Shown here piece after piece: positions 32,530 to 42,735 of a DNA stretch of 43,582 nucleotides. A program made the position numbers and the translations under genes. The notes below the pieces were generated by a model. That model was not told the origin of the DNA. It did no database searches and saw only the letters and a program-made list of their open reading frames with translations. Each line of letters opens with the position of its first letter. Position 1 is the stretch's first letter. Location of the stretch: positions 1 through 43,582 of the forward strand of contig JALRKK010000077.1 in the NCBI GenBank assembly GCA_023268935.1. Reading direction: 5' to 3'. This DNA is from Glaciecola sp. GTDB lineage: Bacteria; Pseudomonadota; Gammaproteobacteria; Enterobacterales; Alteromonadaceae.

Positions 32530-32547
32530 ACCAAATATTGTGCCAAC
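32530..32547 (-). promoter_or_regulatory. Sigma-54-like promoter of pspABC
   Basis: Minus strand TTGGCAC-AATAT-TTGG: the -24 element TGGCAC (32540-32545) is perfect; the -12 element reads TTGG (32531-32534) where TTGC is the consensus, at correct spacing. A start near 32519 would leave a roughly 60-base leader before pspA. The divergent activator gene pspF is 125 bases away, leaving room for its upstream sites. Confidence 0.75.
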
Positions 32548-32671
32548 CCGAATAAATTAATTAAACTATTGAAAAACAGAGTATTTTACAAATTAATACA
32601 TTTGCAGGACTAGCTTCCTTTTAAAAAAAACACTAATATTTAGTGAAATTGACCAAACTGTAGAGAATGTT

Positions 32672-33757
32672 ATGCGCCACCTTCGTCAAAATGACAATTT
32701 AATTGGCCAAGCGAATGTGTTTTTGGAAGTGCTCGAGCAAATTTCACAAATCGCACCATTGAACAAACCCGTTTTGGTCATCGGTGAGCGCGGGACAGGT
32801 AAAGAGCTAATCGCCGCGCGTTTGCACTACTTATCCACCCGTTGGGATCAACATTATCAAAAACTCAATTGCGCAGCGCTCAATGAAAATCTGCTGGAAA
32901 GTGAGTTGTTTGGTTATGAGGCTGGGGCTTTTACCGGTGCGAGTAAGCGGCGTGAAGGTCGTTTTGAAATTGCCCATGATGGGACGTTATTCCTCGATGA
33001 AATTGCGAACACCTCAGCGATGATCCAGGAGAAGCTATTGCGCGTGGTCGAATACGGTGAATTTGAACGTGTGGGCGGCAACAAAACGGTGAAAGTCGAT
33101 GTTCGCCTCATTGCTGCAACGAACGAAGACTTACCTAGATTAGCTGAACAAGGTGAATTTAGAGCTGATTTGTTAGATCGCTTAGCCTTTGACGTCATTA
33201 CGATCCCACCGTTGCGTGAACGCAGCGAGGATATTTTGGTGTTAGCTGAACATTTTGCCATCAACATGACCCGGGAGATGGAACTAGAACTATTTTCAGG
33301 ATTTAGTCAAAAAGCCAAACAAACCCTGCTTGAATATGATTGGCCAGGTAACATTAGAGAACTCAAAAATGTAGTTGAACGAGCCGTCTATCGCAACAAT
33401 AACCCGCATGTCCCTGTACATGAAATTGTGTTAGATCCGTTTGAATCGGCCTTTCGTCCTCAGCAACGCATCAAAGCCTCTAAGCCGGAAAACCACAATG
33501 CTGCCACTACAACGGCAGCGACTAACCCTCAGGATGTATTGACAACACCGCCTCAAGCGCAGGACAATGCAAATATAACGTTGCAGTTCCCGATGGATTT
33601 TAAGCAAGCAAGTCAAGACTTTGAGATTGATGTATTGCGTAAAGCACTAGCCGATAGTCAATTCAACCAGCGTCGAACTGCTGAAAAATTACAATTAACG
33701 TATCACCAACTCAGAGGGTATTTAAAAAAATACAACCTCTTAGAGGAAGGAAAATAA
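32672..33757 (+). CDS. pspF: Psp operon activator PspF
   Basis: A sigma-54 enhancer-binding protein without a receiver domain, as in E. coli PspF. AAA+ domain from the N-terminus: Walker A GERGTGKE (38-45), intact GAFTGA (85-90), Walker B FLDE (107-110), arginine-finger region RADLLDRLAFDVI. An Ala/Thr/Pro-rich linker (about 270-310) leads to a Fis-type HTH (NQRRTAEKLQLTYHQLRGYLKKY). 361 residues against about 325, the extra being the linker. It lacks inhibitory sensor domains because PspA is its inhibitor. Followed 3 bases later by sapA. Confidence 0.93.
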   Translation: MRHLRQNDNLIGQANVFLEVLEQISQIAPLNKPVLVIGERGTGKELIAARLHYLSTRWDQHYQKLNCAALNENLLESELFGYEAGAFTGASKRREGRFEIAHDGTLFLDEIANTSAMIQEKLLRVVEYGEFERVGGNKTVKVDVRLIAATNEDLPRLAEQGEFRADLLDRLAFDVITIPPLRERSEDILVLAEHFAINMTREMELELFSGFSQKAKQTLLEYDWPGNIRELKNVVERAVYRNNNPHVPVHEIVLDPFESAFRPQQRIKASKPENHNAATTTAATNPQDVLTTPPQAQDNANITLQFPMDFKQASQDFEIDVLRKALADSQFNQRRTAEKLQLTYHQLRGYLKKYNLLEEGK

Positions 33758-33760
33758 CCT

Positions 33761-35386
33761 ATGCGCAATCTGCGCTTCGCATTCATCTTAAGTGTAATAG
33801 CCATGTTTGGCTGTACTGAACCAAAGACTGCGACTTCGATACAATCGGGGATCATTTATTGCTCCGAAAGTAGCCCTTCTTCGTTCAATCCACAACTTGA
33901 TACGTCCAGTACGACAGTGGATGCCAGTGCCCATCAACTGTATGATCGATTGTTAGAAATTGACCCTGCTACTGGCAAGCCTATACCAGGATTAGCTAGC
34001 TCATGGCGGGTGAGCCGAGATGGATTAACGTATTCTTTTCAATTAAGACCTAATATCACCTTTCATACTACCGATTATTTTGTACCCACTCGAACACTCA
34101 ATGTCGATGATGTGATATTTAGTTTTAAGCGCTGGACCGACCCGAATCATCCTTATCATTCAGTCAACGGTGGTCGTTATCCCTATTTTGATAGTCTTAA
34201 CCTACGTGAAAACATTATTCAGATCGCGGAAGTCAATCACCTGCGCTTCACCATACGCTTAAAACAACCTGATGCATCATTTATCACGCACCTTGCCACC
34301 GATTTCTCAGTTATATTATCTGCTGAATATGCTGATACATTGTTACAACTCGGTGAACCTGAACGCATTGATCACTTCCCAGTTGGTACTGGGCCGTATA
34401 AGTTGGCTTACTATCGCAAAAATCAATACATTCGCTACACCCCACACCCTCTATACTGGAATGAACGAGCGCATGATGGGCCGTTAATCTTTGATATTAC
34501 CCCACAAAGCTCATTGCGTTTAGCCAAATTGATGACTGGTGAGTGCGACTCAATTGCCTACCCTAGCCAAGCCGAAATTACTTATGTAGAAGGGCGTGAT
34601 GATATTGCACTAGAGCAAGCCACTGGCTTAAATGTGGGTTTTTGGGCGTTTAATACCAGCAAAGCGCCTTTTGACAACGCATTAGTGCGAGAGGCATTGG
34701 CATCTGCGATTGATAAAACGACAATCATAGACGCCGTGTATTTTGATTCTGCGACTCGCTCACGATCACTGATACCACCGACTTCTTGGGCATTTAGTGT
34801 GGATACGCCTGAAACGGAATACAATCCAGTTCGCGCCCGTGAACTGCTTGCTCAAGCGGGTTATCGCAATGGTTTTTCAATGACGCTTTGGGCGCTTCCA
34901 GTGGTTCGTTCTTATAACCCTGACGCATTGAGAATGGCTGAACTCATTCGTGGCTACCTTGCCGAAGTAGGCATTGCAGTCGAAATTGTCACCAGCGAAT
35001 GGGATAGTTTTCGCGCTGGGTTAGATCGTGGCGAACACGACTCGGTTCTCATTGGTTGGTCAGCAGATAATGGCGATCCGGATAACTTTTATCGACCACT
35101 ACTTAGCTGCGATGGCATTCAATCAGGTACTAATCGCGCCATGTTTTGTAACGCACAGTACGATACCATTATCCAACAAGCACTATTGACAACCAACATC
35201 GAGCAACGAAAAGCGCTGTACTTTCAGGCCAACTTATTAATCGCAGAACAGATACCTCTGATCCCAATTGCCCATGCAAACCGCTACAAAGTTTTTCGGA
35301 ACCATTTACGTGGAGTAGTTATAAACCCTTACGGTGGAATGCGCTTCGGTGAGATGTACAAGGCAGCATCTGAGGGAGCACAATAA
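33761..35386 (+). CDS. sapA: SapA, extracytoplasmic peptide-binding component
   Basis: A 541-residue family 5 solute-binding protein. N-terminal signal with Cys18 in AMFGC suggests a lipoprotein anchor, unlike the soluble E. coli SapA. SBP_bac_5 features are LYDRLLEIDPATGKPIPGLASSWRVSRDGLTYSFQLRPNITFH, VGTGPYKLAYYRKNQYI and NVGFWAFNTSKAPFDNALVREALASAID. Sap systems were linked to antimicrobial-peptide resistance, and in E. coli SapBCDF also to putrescine export. Gene order pspF-sapABCDF is as in Vibrio and relatives. Confidence 0.92.
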   Translation: MRNLRFAFILSVIAMFGCTEPKTATSIQSGIIYCSESSPSSFNPQLDTSSTTVDASAHQLYDRLLEIDPATGKPIPGLASSWRVSRDGLTYSFQLRPNITFHTTDYFVPTRTLNVDDVIFSFKRWTDPNHPYHSVNGGRYPYFDSLNLRENIIQIAEVNHLRFTIRLKQPDASFITHLATDFSVILSAEYADTLLQLGEPERIDHFPVGTGPYKLAYYRKNQYIRYTPHPLYWNERAHDGPLIFDITPQSSLRLAKLMTGECDSIAYPSQAEITYVEGRDDIALEQATGLNVGFWAFNTSKAPFDNALVREALASAIDKTTIIDAVYFDSATRSRSLIPPTSWAFSVDTPETEYNPVRARELLAQAGYRNGFSMTLWALPVVRSYNPDALRMAELIRGYLAEVGIAVEIVTSEWDSFRAGLDRGEHDSVLIGWSADNGDPDNFYRPLLSCDGIQSGTNRAMFCNAQYDTIIQQALLTTNIEQRKALYFQANLLIAEQIPLIPIAHANRYKVFRNHLRGVVINPYGGMRFGEMYKAASEGAQ

Positions 35387-35388
35387 AT

Positions 35389-36402
35389 ATGCTCGGAACA
35401 TTAGGTCGCTATTTTAATTTATTCTTTATCACGCTGTTTATATTAGTGGGGTTGTCGTTTGTTTTGGCTTTTTTCTTCCCTGGCGACCCAGTTTTTAATC
35501 TAACGGGAATGTCTTTAGAAGAGTTACCCACTTCCGCTTATACCAAAGCGCTTGCGGATGAGCGCTGGTTTGTCGCCTTTTGGTACTATGTACAAAGCTT
35601 GTTGGATGGTTCATGGGGGATCAGCACCATTACTGGACTCGATTTATTCGCTGAGATAAGTACATTATTGCCCGCAACCATTGAGCTAACCGCCTACGCC
35701 ACCATAGTGGCTTTGCTTGTAGGCATACCATTGGGCTTCTGGTGTGGCCTGAAACATCATCGCAAGACCGATTATGCTTTTATGAGCATAAGCATGTTGA
35801 TGTCGTCATTTCCCATTTTTTGGTTATCGTTGTTGCTGATTCTAGTTGTATCACTGCAACTCGGTTGGCTACCCATGTCAGGTCGACTGAGTTTGCTCTA
35901 TGACATTCCTCATTACTCTGGTTTTATACTGCTTGATATTTATGTGTCAGACCATCCGTATCGCCAAGAAGCATTGATGGATGCATTGCGTCACATGATT
36001 CTGCCGACGCTATCTGTGGCTTTTTTGGCGACAGCTGTGTTTTTGCGAACAACTCGCCGCGCAGTGGTGGATGTGTTAGAACAAGACTACATTGCCGCAG
36101 CGCAAACACGTGGCATCCCTTTTTGGAAAATATTCCTGCGCCATATCATGCGCAATGCGTTGTTAGCAGTATTACCTCTGCTCGCGGTTCAAGTATCGAC
36201 GCTGGTCACCAATGTTATGATTGTCGAAACCATTACCGAGTGGCCTGGCATTGGCGATTGGTTGATTCAAGCTATTTATGAGCGCGATTACTCTGCTATT
36301 CGTATTGGCATGCTGGTAGTATCCACGGTAGTGGTGTTTGTGACCTTATTGATTGAATGTTTGAGTAAACTGTTTGACCCGACTCAGGAGCAATTTTCCT
36401 AA
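35389..36402 (+). CDS. sapB: SapB, ABC transporter permease
   Basis: A 337-residue DppB-type permease with an N-terminal transmembrane helix (LFFITLFILVGLSFVLAFFFPGDP), then a binding-protein-dependent transport core of about five helices. The EAA-type loop is DYIAAAQTRGIPFWKIFLRHIMRNALLAVLP and the end is ETITEWPGIGDWLIQAIYERDY. It starts 2 bases after sapA and its stop overlaps the sapC start. Confidence 0.93.
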   Translation: MLGTLGRYFNLFFITLFILVGLSFVLAFFFPGDPVFNLTGMSLEELPTSAYTKALADERWFVAFWYYVQSLLDGSWGISTITGLDLFAEISTLLPATIELTAYATIVALLVGIPLGFWCGLKHHRKTDYAFMSISMLMSSFPIFWLSLLLILVVSLQLGWLPMSGRLSLLYDIPHYSGFILLDIYVSDHPYRQEALMDALRHMILPTLSVAFLATAVFLRTTRRAVVDVLEQDYIAAAQTRGIPFWKIFLRHIMRNALLAVLPLLAVQVSTLVTNVMIVETITEWPGIGDWLIQAIYERDYSAIRIGMLVVSTVVVFVTLLIECLSKLFDPTQEQFS

Positions 36403-37292
36403 TGGCGAATAAACTATACAACGACGAGCAATATCCCAGCCCTTGGGGAGCTACCTGGCGTGAGTTCAAACAAAGCCACATCGCTTTAACAGGGTTTATC
36501 ATTCTTAATGTATTTATTTTACTTGGCATATTAGGGCCGTTAATGACACCTTATGAGCCATACGCACAGAACTTTCAATCCATTTTACTTTCCCCCTCAT
36601 GGGAAAATAACGGTACCATTGCGCACGTCTTAGGAACGGATGCGGTCGGTAGAGATATGCTATCGCGTATTTTGTATGGGATTCAGGTGACCTTTGGTGC
36701 CTCGGTGTTATTGGTGTTGGGCGCCATGGTAATAGGCGTTACTTTAGGCACACTAGCTGGGATGAATAAAGGCGTACGTTCAAGTGTATTGAATCACATT
36801 TTAGATGTTTTAATGGCGATCCCTACCTTGTTAATTGCAATCATCATAGTGGCAATTTTGGGCGTGGGTTTATCCAATGCAATGTTAGCGATTGGATTGG
36901 CCCTGATCCCGCGTTTTGTCCACGCCACTCGAGATGTCGTGCGTACTGAAATGAACAAAAATTACATTGCAACAGCCCGTCTAGATGGCGCCAGTCATTG
37001 GCATATTTTTTATTTCAATATCCTGCCGAACTTGATTGAGCATATCATTGTACAAGCGACACTTGCGTTATCGATTGCCATATTGGATATCTCTGCATTA
37101 GGTTTTCTTAATCTTGGTGCGCAAACTCTATTACCCGAACTAGGCGTCATGGTCCGCGAAGGCCTGTCCACTGCATACATCGCGCCATGGAATGTGCTTT
37201 TTCCTGGCATGTGTATTTTTTTGTTGGTGTTATCGGTCAATATCGTTGGTGACAGTTTACGCTCAGCAATTCGAAACAGGTTGACCCACTGA
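36402..37292 (+). CDS. sapC: SapC, ABC transporter permease
   Basis: A 296-residue DppC-type permease. The N-terminal OppC-N segment (WREFKQSHIALTGFIILNVFILLGILGPLMTPYEPYAQ) is followed by the GTDAVGRDMLSRILYGIQVTFG signature, the transport core and the EAA loop (NYIATARLDGASHWHIFYFNILPNLIEH). Overlaps both sapB and sapD by 1 base (TAATG / TGATG type). Confidence 0.93.
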   Translation: MANKLYNDEQYPSPWGATWREFKQSHIALTGFIILNVFILLGILGPLMTPYEPYAQNFQSILLSPSWENNGTIAHVLGTDAVGRDMLSRILYGIQVTFGASVLLVLGAMVIGVTLGTLAGMNKGVRSSVLNHILDVLMAIPTLLIAIIIVAILGVGLSNAMLAIGLALIPRFVHATRDVVRTEMNKNYIATARLDGASHWHIFYFNILPNLIEHIIVQATLALSIAILDISALGFLNLGAQTLLPELGVMVREGLSTAYIAPWNVLFPGMCIFLLVLSVNIVGDSLRSAIRNRLTH

Positions 37293-38323
37293 TGATTTTA
37301 TTGGATATACGCAATCTCACCCTCGAAATTGAATCTAATGGGGTGTTGGTCAAAGCGCTAGATAAGGTGTCCCTGTCGATTTGTGAAAAAGAAATCCGGG
37401 CATTAGTGGGAGAATCCGGTTCGGGCAAAAGCCTCATTGTTCGCGCCATCTCAGGCTCACTTCCCCCCCAATGGATCATTACGGCTGACCGCTTAACATG
37501 GCGCGGTCAAAATCTCTTGAAGATGAGTAAGTCTGAACGACAAAAAATCATGCGACGAGACATTGCTGTGATATTCCAAGATCCACAAGCCGCATTGGAT
37601 CCGTCCGTAAAACTCGGCGCACAGTTCCGTGAGAGTATCCCAAATGAATTCATCAATAGTCGCTGGTGGTGGCAGCAACGCGCCGAACAAAATCGCATCG
37701 CTTGGGCACAACTTACCCGAGTGGGCATCAAAGATGTCAAAAAGTGCCTCAATAGCTATGTTCACGAACTGCCTGATGATGTGTGTCAAAAATTCATGAT
37801 TGCGATGGCACTCGTCTCTCAGCCTACATTACTGATTGCCGATGATCCCACTCGTGGGATGGAAACATCCACTAAACGACAAATTATGAGTTTATGCAAA
37901 AACCTCAATCGCCACAGTGATTTGAGTATTTTATTTGTCAGCCATGATTTGCTAGCCATTTCCTCTATCGCACATACTATTACTGTATTGTACTCTGGGC
38001 AGACGGTTGAGGATGGACCATTTGACAGTGTGCGGCGTAAGCCATTTCACCCTTATTCAAAAGCCCTACTGGACTCTGCGCCGAGTTTTCGGCCTGAACT
38101 ACAGCCCAAATCTCCGCTTACCGCACTCAAAGGCACGATTCCCACCTTACAGCATTTGCCGATAGGTTGCCGTTTGGGACCTCGCTGTCCCAGAGCACAA
38201 AAAGAATGCGTCAATACGCCCGTCCCGCGCACTATACATAAACGTCAATATCGGTGTCACTTCCCGCTTCATATTGATGCAGATGAAAATCTAGACGGTA
38301 AATATGAGGGAATAGACGTATGA
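37292..38323 (+). CDS. sapD: SapD, ABC transporter ATPase
   Basis: A 343-residue OppD-type ATPase. Walker A GESGSGKS (40-47) and Q-loop VIFQDPQ are intact. The signature is degenerate (ELPDDVCQK near 159-167 in place of LSGGxxQR), and the Walker B catalytic Glu is Asp185 (LLIADDPTRG). E. coli SapD also has a weak signature (ELTEGECQK) but keeps the DEP glutamate, from memory. The C-terminal OppD domain has the cysteine-containing IGCRLGPRCPRAQKEC ... YRCHFPLH. It overlaps sapF by 4 bases. Probably pairs with SapF as one heterodimer. Confidence 0.92.
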   Translation: MILLDIRNLTLEIESNGVLVKALDKVSLSICEKEIRALVGESGSGKSLIVRAISGSLPPQWIITADRLTWRGQNLLKMSKSERQKIMRRDIAVIFQDPQAALDPSVKLGAQFRESIPNEFINSRWWWQQRAEQNRIAWAQLTRVGIKDVKKCLNSYVHELPDDVCQKFMIAMALVSQPTLLIADDPTRGMETSTKRQIMSLCKNLNRHSDLSILFVSHDLLAISSIAHTITVLYSGQTVEDGPFDSVRRKPFHPYSKALLDSAPSFRPELQPKSPLTALKGTIPTLQHLPIGCRLGPRCPRAQKECVNTPVPRTIHKRQYRCHFPLHIDADENLDGKYEGIDV

Positions 38324-39087
38324 GTTTATTAAGTATTCGCAACCTTTGTTACGACGATGCTCCGCCATGGTATGTGTTGGGCAAGAAAGACATTTTTTAT
38401 CTCGGCCCAGTGAATTTTGATGTGAATGAAGGCGAAACGGTATCGATTATAGGTACTAACAATTCAGGTAAATCATTGCTTGGTAAACTCATTACTGGAG
38501 CTGTCCCCAAAGGAGCTGGCGAAGTATTAATTAACGGCATCCCCCTGAATAAAAGCAATCGTGCCAATTCGGTGAGAATGGTCTTTAGTCATAGCTCACA
38601 GTCATTAAATCCTGGAATTTCTGTTGGTAGAATGCTCGAAGAGCCTTTGCTGTTAAATACCAAGTTACCCCCTTCTGAACGCTTTGATAAAATTCGCGAT
38701 ACTTTGCGTTTGGTGGGCTTAATGCCTGATCATTATTATTTTTATAAGCACATGTTATCTGATGGGCAGCAACAACGAGTGGCCTTAGCTCGTGCTTTGA
38801 TTTTAGATCCTAAAGTAGTAGTGGCGGATGAGCCGTTTGCCGCACTGGATCCTTCGGTGCGTTCGCAAACCGTAAACCTGTTATTAAAACTACAAGCGGA
38901 ACTTGGTTTGGCCTTTATCTTTATCTCGCATAATTTGGGAATTGTCCGGCACATTTCTGACCGCACACTGGTCATGCACAACGGAGAGGTCGTCGAGAAC
39001 GCGCCGACGCAGACTCTGTTTGCCGACCCTCAGCATGAGGCTTCCAAGCATTTGATTCATGCGCATTTTGCGATGTTGAAGGTGTAA
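38320..39087 (+). CDS. sapF: SapF, ABC transporter ATPase
   Basis: A 255-residue OppF-type ATPase without the extended C-terminal domain, as in E. coli SapF. Walker A GTNNSGKS (45-52), signature MLSDGQQQR (146-150 core LSDGQ) and Walker B VVVADEP with Glu171 are usable. The Q-loop glutamine is replaced by Ser90 (MVFSHSSQSLNP where relatives have VFQDP). H-loop FISHNLG is present. Last gene of pspF-sapABCDF; a stem-loop follows the stop. Confidence 0.92.
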   Translation: MSLLSIRNLCYDDAPPWYVLGKKDIFYLGPVNFDVNEGETVSIIGTNNSGKSLLGKLITGAVPKGAGEVLINGIPLNKSNRANSVRMVFSHSSQSLNPGISVGRMLEEPLLLNTKLPPSERFDKIRDTLRLVGLMPDHYYFYKHMLSDGQQQRVALARALILDPKVVVADEPFAALDPSVRSQTVNLLLKLQAELGLAFIFISHNLGIVRHISDRTLVMHNGEVVENAPTQTLFADPQHEASKHLIHAHFAMLKV

Positions 39088-39091
39088 ACAT

Positions 39092-39119
39092 AAAAAAGCG
39101 CCCCTTTTCAGGAGCGCTT
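39092..39119. terminator. Terminator between sapF and oadB
   Basis: AAGCGCCCC and GGAGCGCTT arms (39096-39104, 39111-39119) with one mismatch and a short loop. The minus strand reads into a six-T run, so it is a good terminator for the oad operon. On the plus strand the U-run is poor, so sapF termination there is weaker. Confidence 0.75.
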
Positions 39120-39154
39120 CATGAATAAATTTATGGTAATAGTATCTTCATGAA

Positions 39155-40285
39155 CTAACCAACCAATGCCAGCAAAATACCCGCTGCAACCGCTGAGCCA
39201 AGCACACCTGCCACGTTTGGTCCCATCGCATGCATCAATAAGAAGTTGTGTGGATTGGCTTCTAGACCAACTTTATTGACTACTCGAGCCGCCATCGGCA
39301 CAGCCGATACGCCAGCCGCACCAATTAATGGGTTGATTGGCTCTTTCGAGAACTTTGCCAAAACTTTGGCCATTAATACCCCTGCAGCGGTACCAATACC
39401 AAAGGCAAACGCACCAAGCGCTAGGATCCCCAAAGTTTCCACCGTCAAAAACTCATGTGAAGACAGTTTTGAACCCACGGCCAAACCAAGGAAGATTGTC
39501 ACGATATTAATCAACTCATTTTGCGCCGTATTGCTCAAGCGATCCACCACACCAGACTCTTTCATCAAGTTACCCAAGCAGAACATACCCACCAATGGCG
39601 TTGCCGTAGGTAAGAAAATAATCGTAAGCATCAATACTGCAAGTGGGAAAATGATCTTTTCACGCTTACTGACGACACGCAGTTCGGCCATTTTGATCTG
39701 ACGTTCTTCCGGCGTGGTCAATGCTTTCATAATCGGTGGCTGAATGATTGGGACTAACGCCATATATGAATAGGCCGCTACCGCAATCGCTCCAAGTAGC
39801 TCAGGCGCAAGTTTAGACGCCAAGAAAATGGCTGTCGGGCCATCTGCCCCACCAATAATCGCAATCGCCGAAGCGTCTTGTAGAGTGAACTCAAAACCCG
39901 GCACAAAGTTCAATGCAATCGCCCCAAATAAGGTAGCAAATATCCCGAATTGAGCCGCCGCGCCGAGTAACAAGGTTTTAGGGTTTGCAATCAACGCGCC
40001 AAAATCGGTCATGGCCCCAACCCCCATAAAGATTAATAAGGGAAACACCCCAGAATCAATCCCGATTTTGTACACGTAATACAACACGCCACCTGGCTCA
40101 GATAGTCCAGCTAAAGGGATGTTTGTTAACAACGCACCAAAACCAATAGGTAACAGTAATAAAGGCTCAAACTTTTTGACTATCGCCAGATAAAGCAAGC
40201 CTAAACCGACCAACATCATCACAATTTGACCTGATTCAAAATGGGCTAAAGACGTGCTTTGCCACAAGGTCATTAACTTATCCAT
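39155..40285 (-). CDS. oadB: Oxaloacetate decarboxylase (sodium pump) beta subunit
   Basis: A 376-residue inner-membrane sodium channel subunit that decarboxylates the carboxybiotin and exports sodium. Family signatures are [32 protein letters not shown], the catalytic-site [47 protein letters not shown] and the late [23 protein letters not shown] and [21 protein letters not shown]. Last gene of oadGAB, 11 bases after oadA. Confidence 0.95.
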   Translation of the reverse strand: MDKLMTLWQSTSLAHFESGQIVMMLVGLGLLYLAIVKKFEPLLLLPIGFGALLTNIPLAGLSEPGGVLYYVYKIGIDSGVFPLLIFMGVGAMTDFGALIANPKTLLLGAAAQFGIFATLFGAIALNFVPGFEFTLQDASAIAIIGGADGPTAIFLASKLAPELLGAIAVAAYSYMALVPIIQPPIMKALTTPEERQIKMAELRVVSKREKIIFPLAVLMLTIIFLPTATPLVGMFCLGNLMKESGVVDRLSNTAQNELINIVTIFLGLAVGSKLSSHEFLTVETLGILALGAFAFGIGTAAGVLMAKVLAKFSKEPINPLIGAAGVSAVPMAARVVNKVGLEANPHNFLLMHAMGPNVAGVLGSAVAAGILLALVG

Positions 40286-40296
40286 CGCCAGTCACC

Positions 40297-42078
40297 TTAC
40301 CCCAGACCAATCATTACTTGACCAGCTTGCACAGAATCGCCTTCGCTGATCTCAACAGAAACCACATTGCCACCGTGTAACGAGCGTACTTCCGTTTCCA
40401 TCTTCATCGCTTCCATGATGACTACTACTTGACCTTCGGCTACGGCGTCACCAGGTTTGACTAGAAGCTTAAATATATTACCCGTCAATGGGGCTTCGAT
40501 ATTACTTGCAGCCGCAGGCGCACTACCTGATGCCCCAACAGAACCATTGCCATGCGCCGTTAACGCAACCGGATTGACTGGTGTGGCATTGGTTAACTCG
40601 CCATCTGGAGCAACGGTTACCGCGTATTCAACCCCATTCACTGATACCGAGTAATGACTCTCACCAGAGGTATTTACAACTGCTACCGGTGCTGTTGGCA
40701 CTGGCTCAAAAGCATCTGGGTTATTACGATTTTTAAGGAATTTAAAACCAATTTGTGGGAACAGGGCATAGGTCAGAACATCATCTACTTTGGTATCGGC
40801 CAATGCTACATCATCCGCTTTGACTAACTCATCTAACTCAGCTTCTAATGTTTCCAGCTCAGGTGCCAACACATCTGCTGGGCGACAAGTTATAGGATCA
40901 GCACCATCTAGAACTCGAGCTTGAAGTTCAGCATTTACCGGTGCAATCGTAGCACCATATTCGCCTTTCAACACACCTGCCGTTTCTTTAGTGATGGATT
41001 TATAGCGCTCACCGGTTAATACGTTTAATACTGCTTGAGTGCCGACAATCTGAGAAGTTGGCGTCACCAAGGGAATAAAACCTAGGTCTTCACGGACACG
41101 AGGGATTTCTTTTAATACCTCGTCCATTTTGTCCTCAGCCCCTTGTTCGCGTAATTGGTTTTCCATGTTGGTTAACATGCCACCAGGTACTTGCGCAGTC
41201 AAAATTCGAGCATCAACACCTTTTAAGCTACCTTCAAATTGTGCGTATTTTTTGCGAACATCGCGAAAATACGTAGCAATGTGTTCAAAACTATCCAGCG
41301 CAAATCCTGTATCTCGCTCAGTCCCTTCGACCATAGATATCACGGTTTCTGTTGCAGTATGACCATACGTCATGGACATTGGAGAAATGGCAGTATCAAG
41401 CATGTCAATGCCCGCATCAATGGCTTTTTGATACGTCGCGGTCGATAGACCTGTCGTAGCATGACATTGCATTGCAATGGGTACGTCAACGGTCTTTTTG
41501 AGTGCGGTCACCAAGGTTTCGCATTCATATGGGTTTAATAAACCCGCCATGTCTTTAATACAAATCGAATGTACGCCTAAATCTTCTAAGCGCTTGGCCA
41601 TGTCTAACCAGAGCTCTAAGTTATGCACCGGAGAAATGGTATATGCCAATGTGCCTTGAGCGTGTGCACCGATATCCACTGCCGTCTTGATGGCAGTTTC
41701 AACATTGCGCACATCATTCATCGCATCAAAAATTCGGAATACGTCAACGCCATTGGTATGCGCACGCTCAACAAATTTAGCGACGACATCGTCGGCATAG
41801 TGACGGTAGCCGAGCAGGTTTTGTCCACGTAACAGCATTTGTTGCTTGGTATTGGGCATGGCGGCTTTTAATTCGCGAATGCGCTCCCAAGGATCTTCGC
41901 CAAGGTAGCGAATACAACTATCAAAGGTTGCCCCACCCCAAGATTCCATTGACCAATAACCTATTTTATCCAGCTCAGCCGCGATAGGTAACATATCGTC
42001 CAAACGCATACGAGTCGCTAAAAGAGATTGATGCGCATCACGTAGCGCCAACTCAGTTAAGAGAAGTTTTTTTGACAT
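40297..42078 (-). CDS. oadA: Oxaloacetate decarboxylase alpha subunit (biotin carrier)
   Basis: A 593-residue soluble subunit: carboxyltransferase TIM barrel ([67 protein letters not shown] with metal-site His), a PYC_OADA conserved domain and a Pro/Ala linker. The C-terminal biotinyl domain carries Lys559 in EAMKMET. It transfers CO2 from oxaloacetate to biotin. Ribosome site AGGAG lies 7 bases before ATG. Confidence 0.96.
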   Translation of the reverse strand: MSKKLLLTELALRDAHQSLLATRMRLDDMLPIAAELDKIGYWSMESWGGATFDSCIRYLGEDPWERIRELKAAMPNTKQQMLLRGQNLLGYRHYADDVVAKFVERAHTNGVDVFRIFDAMNDVRNVETAIKTAVDIGAHAQGTLAYTISPVHNLELWLDMAKRLEDLGVHSICIKDMAGLLNPYECETLVTALKKTVDVPIAMQCHATTGLSTATYQKAIDAGIDMLDTAISPMSMTYGHTATETVISMVEGTERDTGFALDSFEHIATYFRDVRKKYAQFEGSLKGVDARILTAQVPGGMLTNMENQLREQGAEDKMDEVLKEIPRVREDLGFIPLVTPTSQIVGTQAVLNVLTGERYKSITKETAGVLKGEYGATIAPVNAELQARVLDGADPITCRPADVLAPELETLEAELDELVKADDVALADTKVDDVLTYALFPQIGFKFLKNRNNPDAFEPVPTAPVAVVNTSGESHYSVSVNGVEYAVTVAPDGELTNATPVNPVALTAHGNGSVGASGSAPAAASNIEAPLTGNIFKLLVKPGDAVAEGQVVVIMEAMKMETEVRSLHGGNVVSVEISEGDSVQAGQVMIGLG

Positions 42079-42089
42079 TAAATAGCTCC

Positions 42090-42359
42090 TTATGAACGAC
42101 TAGTATTGCCTTGACGATAGGCATCAACTGCCGCTTTGATTGCGACCAGCGTATCATCATTAGATTGCGTAGTAGGTTTTGGTGCTGCCATAGCAGGTGC
42201 TGGTTGTTGCGTCTGAGACTCAGGAAAAGCCAAACACAGCTTAGTCATGAGCTTGACGCTGAAAATCAAAATGGTAAGAAAAACAAACACCACCGCCATT
42301 CCGGTTACAAGTAGTGTCGCCGCTTCAAACAAAAGCTCATTGATTTGGGTAGGTTCCAT
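42090..42359 (-). CDS. oadG: Oxaloacetate decarboxylase gamma subunit
   Basis: An 89-residue small membrane subunit from ATG at 42359 (GGGAG, 8 bases upstream); the ATG at 42374 has no ribosome site. One transmembrane helix ([23 protein letters not shown]), a Pro/Gln-rich linker and a C-terminal alpha-subunit-binding tail ([16 protein letters not shown]). It anchors OadA to OadB. First gene of the operon. Confidence 0.9.
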   Translation of the reverse strand: MEPTQINELLFEAATLLVTGMAVVFVFLTILIFSVKLMTKLCLAFPESQTQQPAPAMAAPKPTTQSNDDTLVAIKAAVDAYRQGNTSRS

Positions 42360-42735
42360 TATAGACACTCCCATTAGTTTAGGATGTTTTCATTATCAAC
42401 TAGATCAATACTCAATAACAAGAGAAAGGTGACCAATTTAATACTTTTTTCTTATAAATTTGCATAAATAGTCATTAATAACGCCAAAAAATTCATTATT
42501 TTTACATTTAAATAACAAGCTAGGAGTAGACAATGTCAGTTATTACTAGCGTTTCAGGTATTCTTTATTGCCTAAATTGACATAATATAAAAATTGGTCT
42601 TACCATTTTATATTCCGTTATAGACGCAGGTTCAAGGCAACGAATTTTATTCACAAAATTGACTTTGAGTATTTACAATCACAGGAAAATAAAGGTAACT
42701 TTGACTTCATTGAAATCAAACAGGGTGGTGTAAAA
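42360..42735. other. Divergent intergenic region between oadG and elbB
   Basis: About 375 bases, AT-rich, and must hold promoters in both directions. I see no confident -35/-10 pair. There is a good ribosome site (TAGGAG) before ATG at 42533, but that frame stops after five codons. A near-palindrome surrounds AAATTGGT-CTT-ACCATTTT at about 42592-42611, and ACTTTGA occurs twice (near 42661 and 42698). No RNA gene is recognised. Confidence 0.5.

Noticed and set aside
42533-42550. Start codon with a strong ribosome site (TAGGAG) in the oadG-elbB gap
   Set aside because: The frame stops after five codons (MSVYY), with no conserved leader-peptide pattern or attenuator stem visible; possibly a decayed start.
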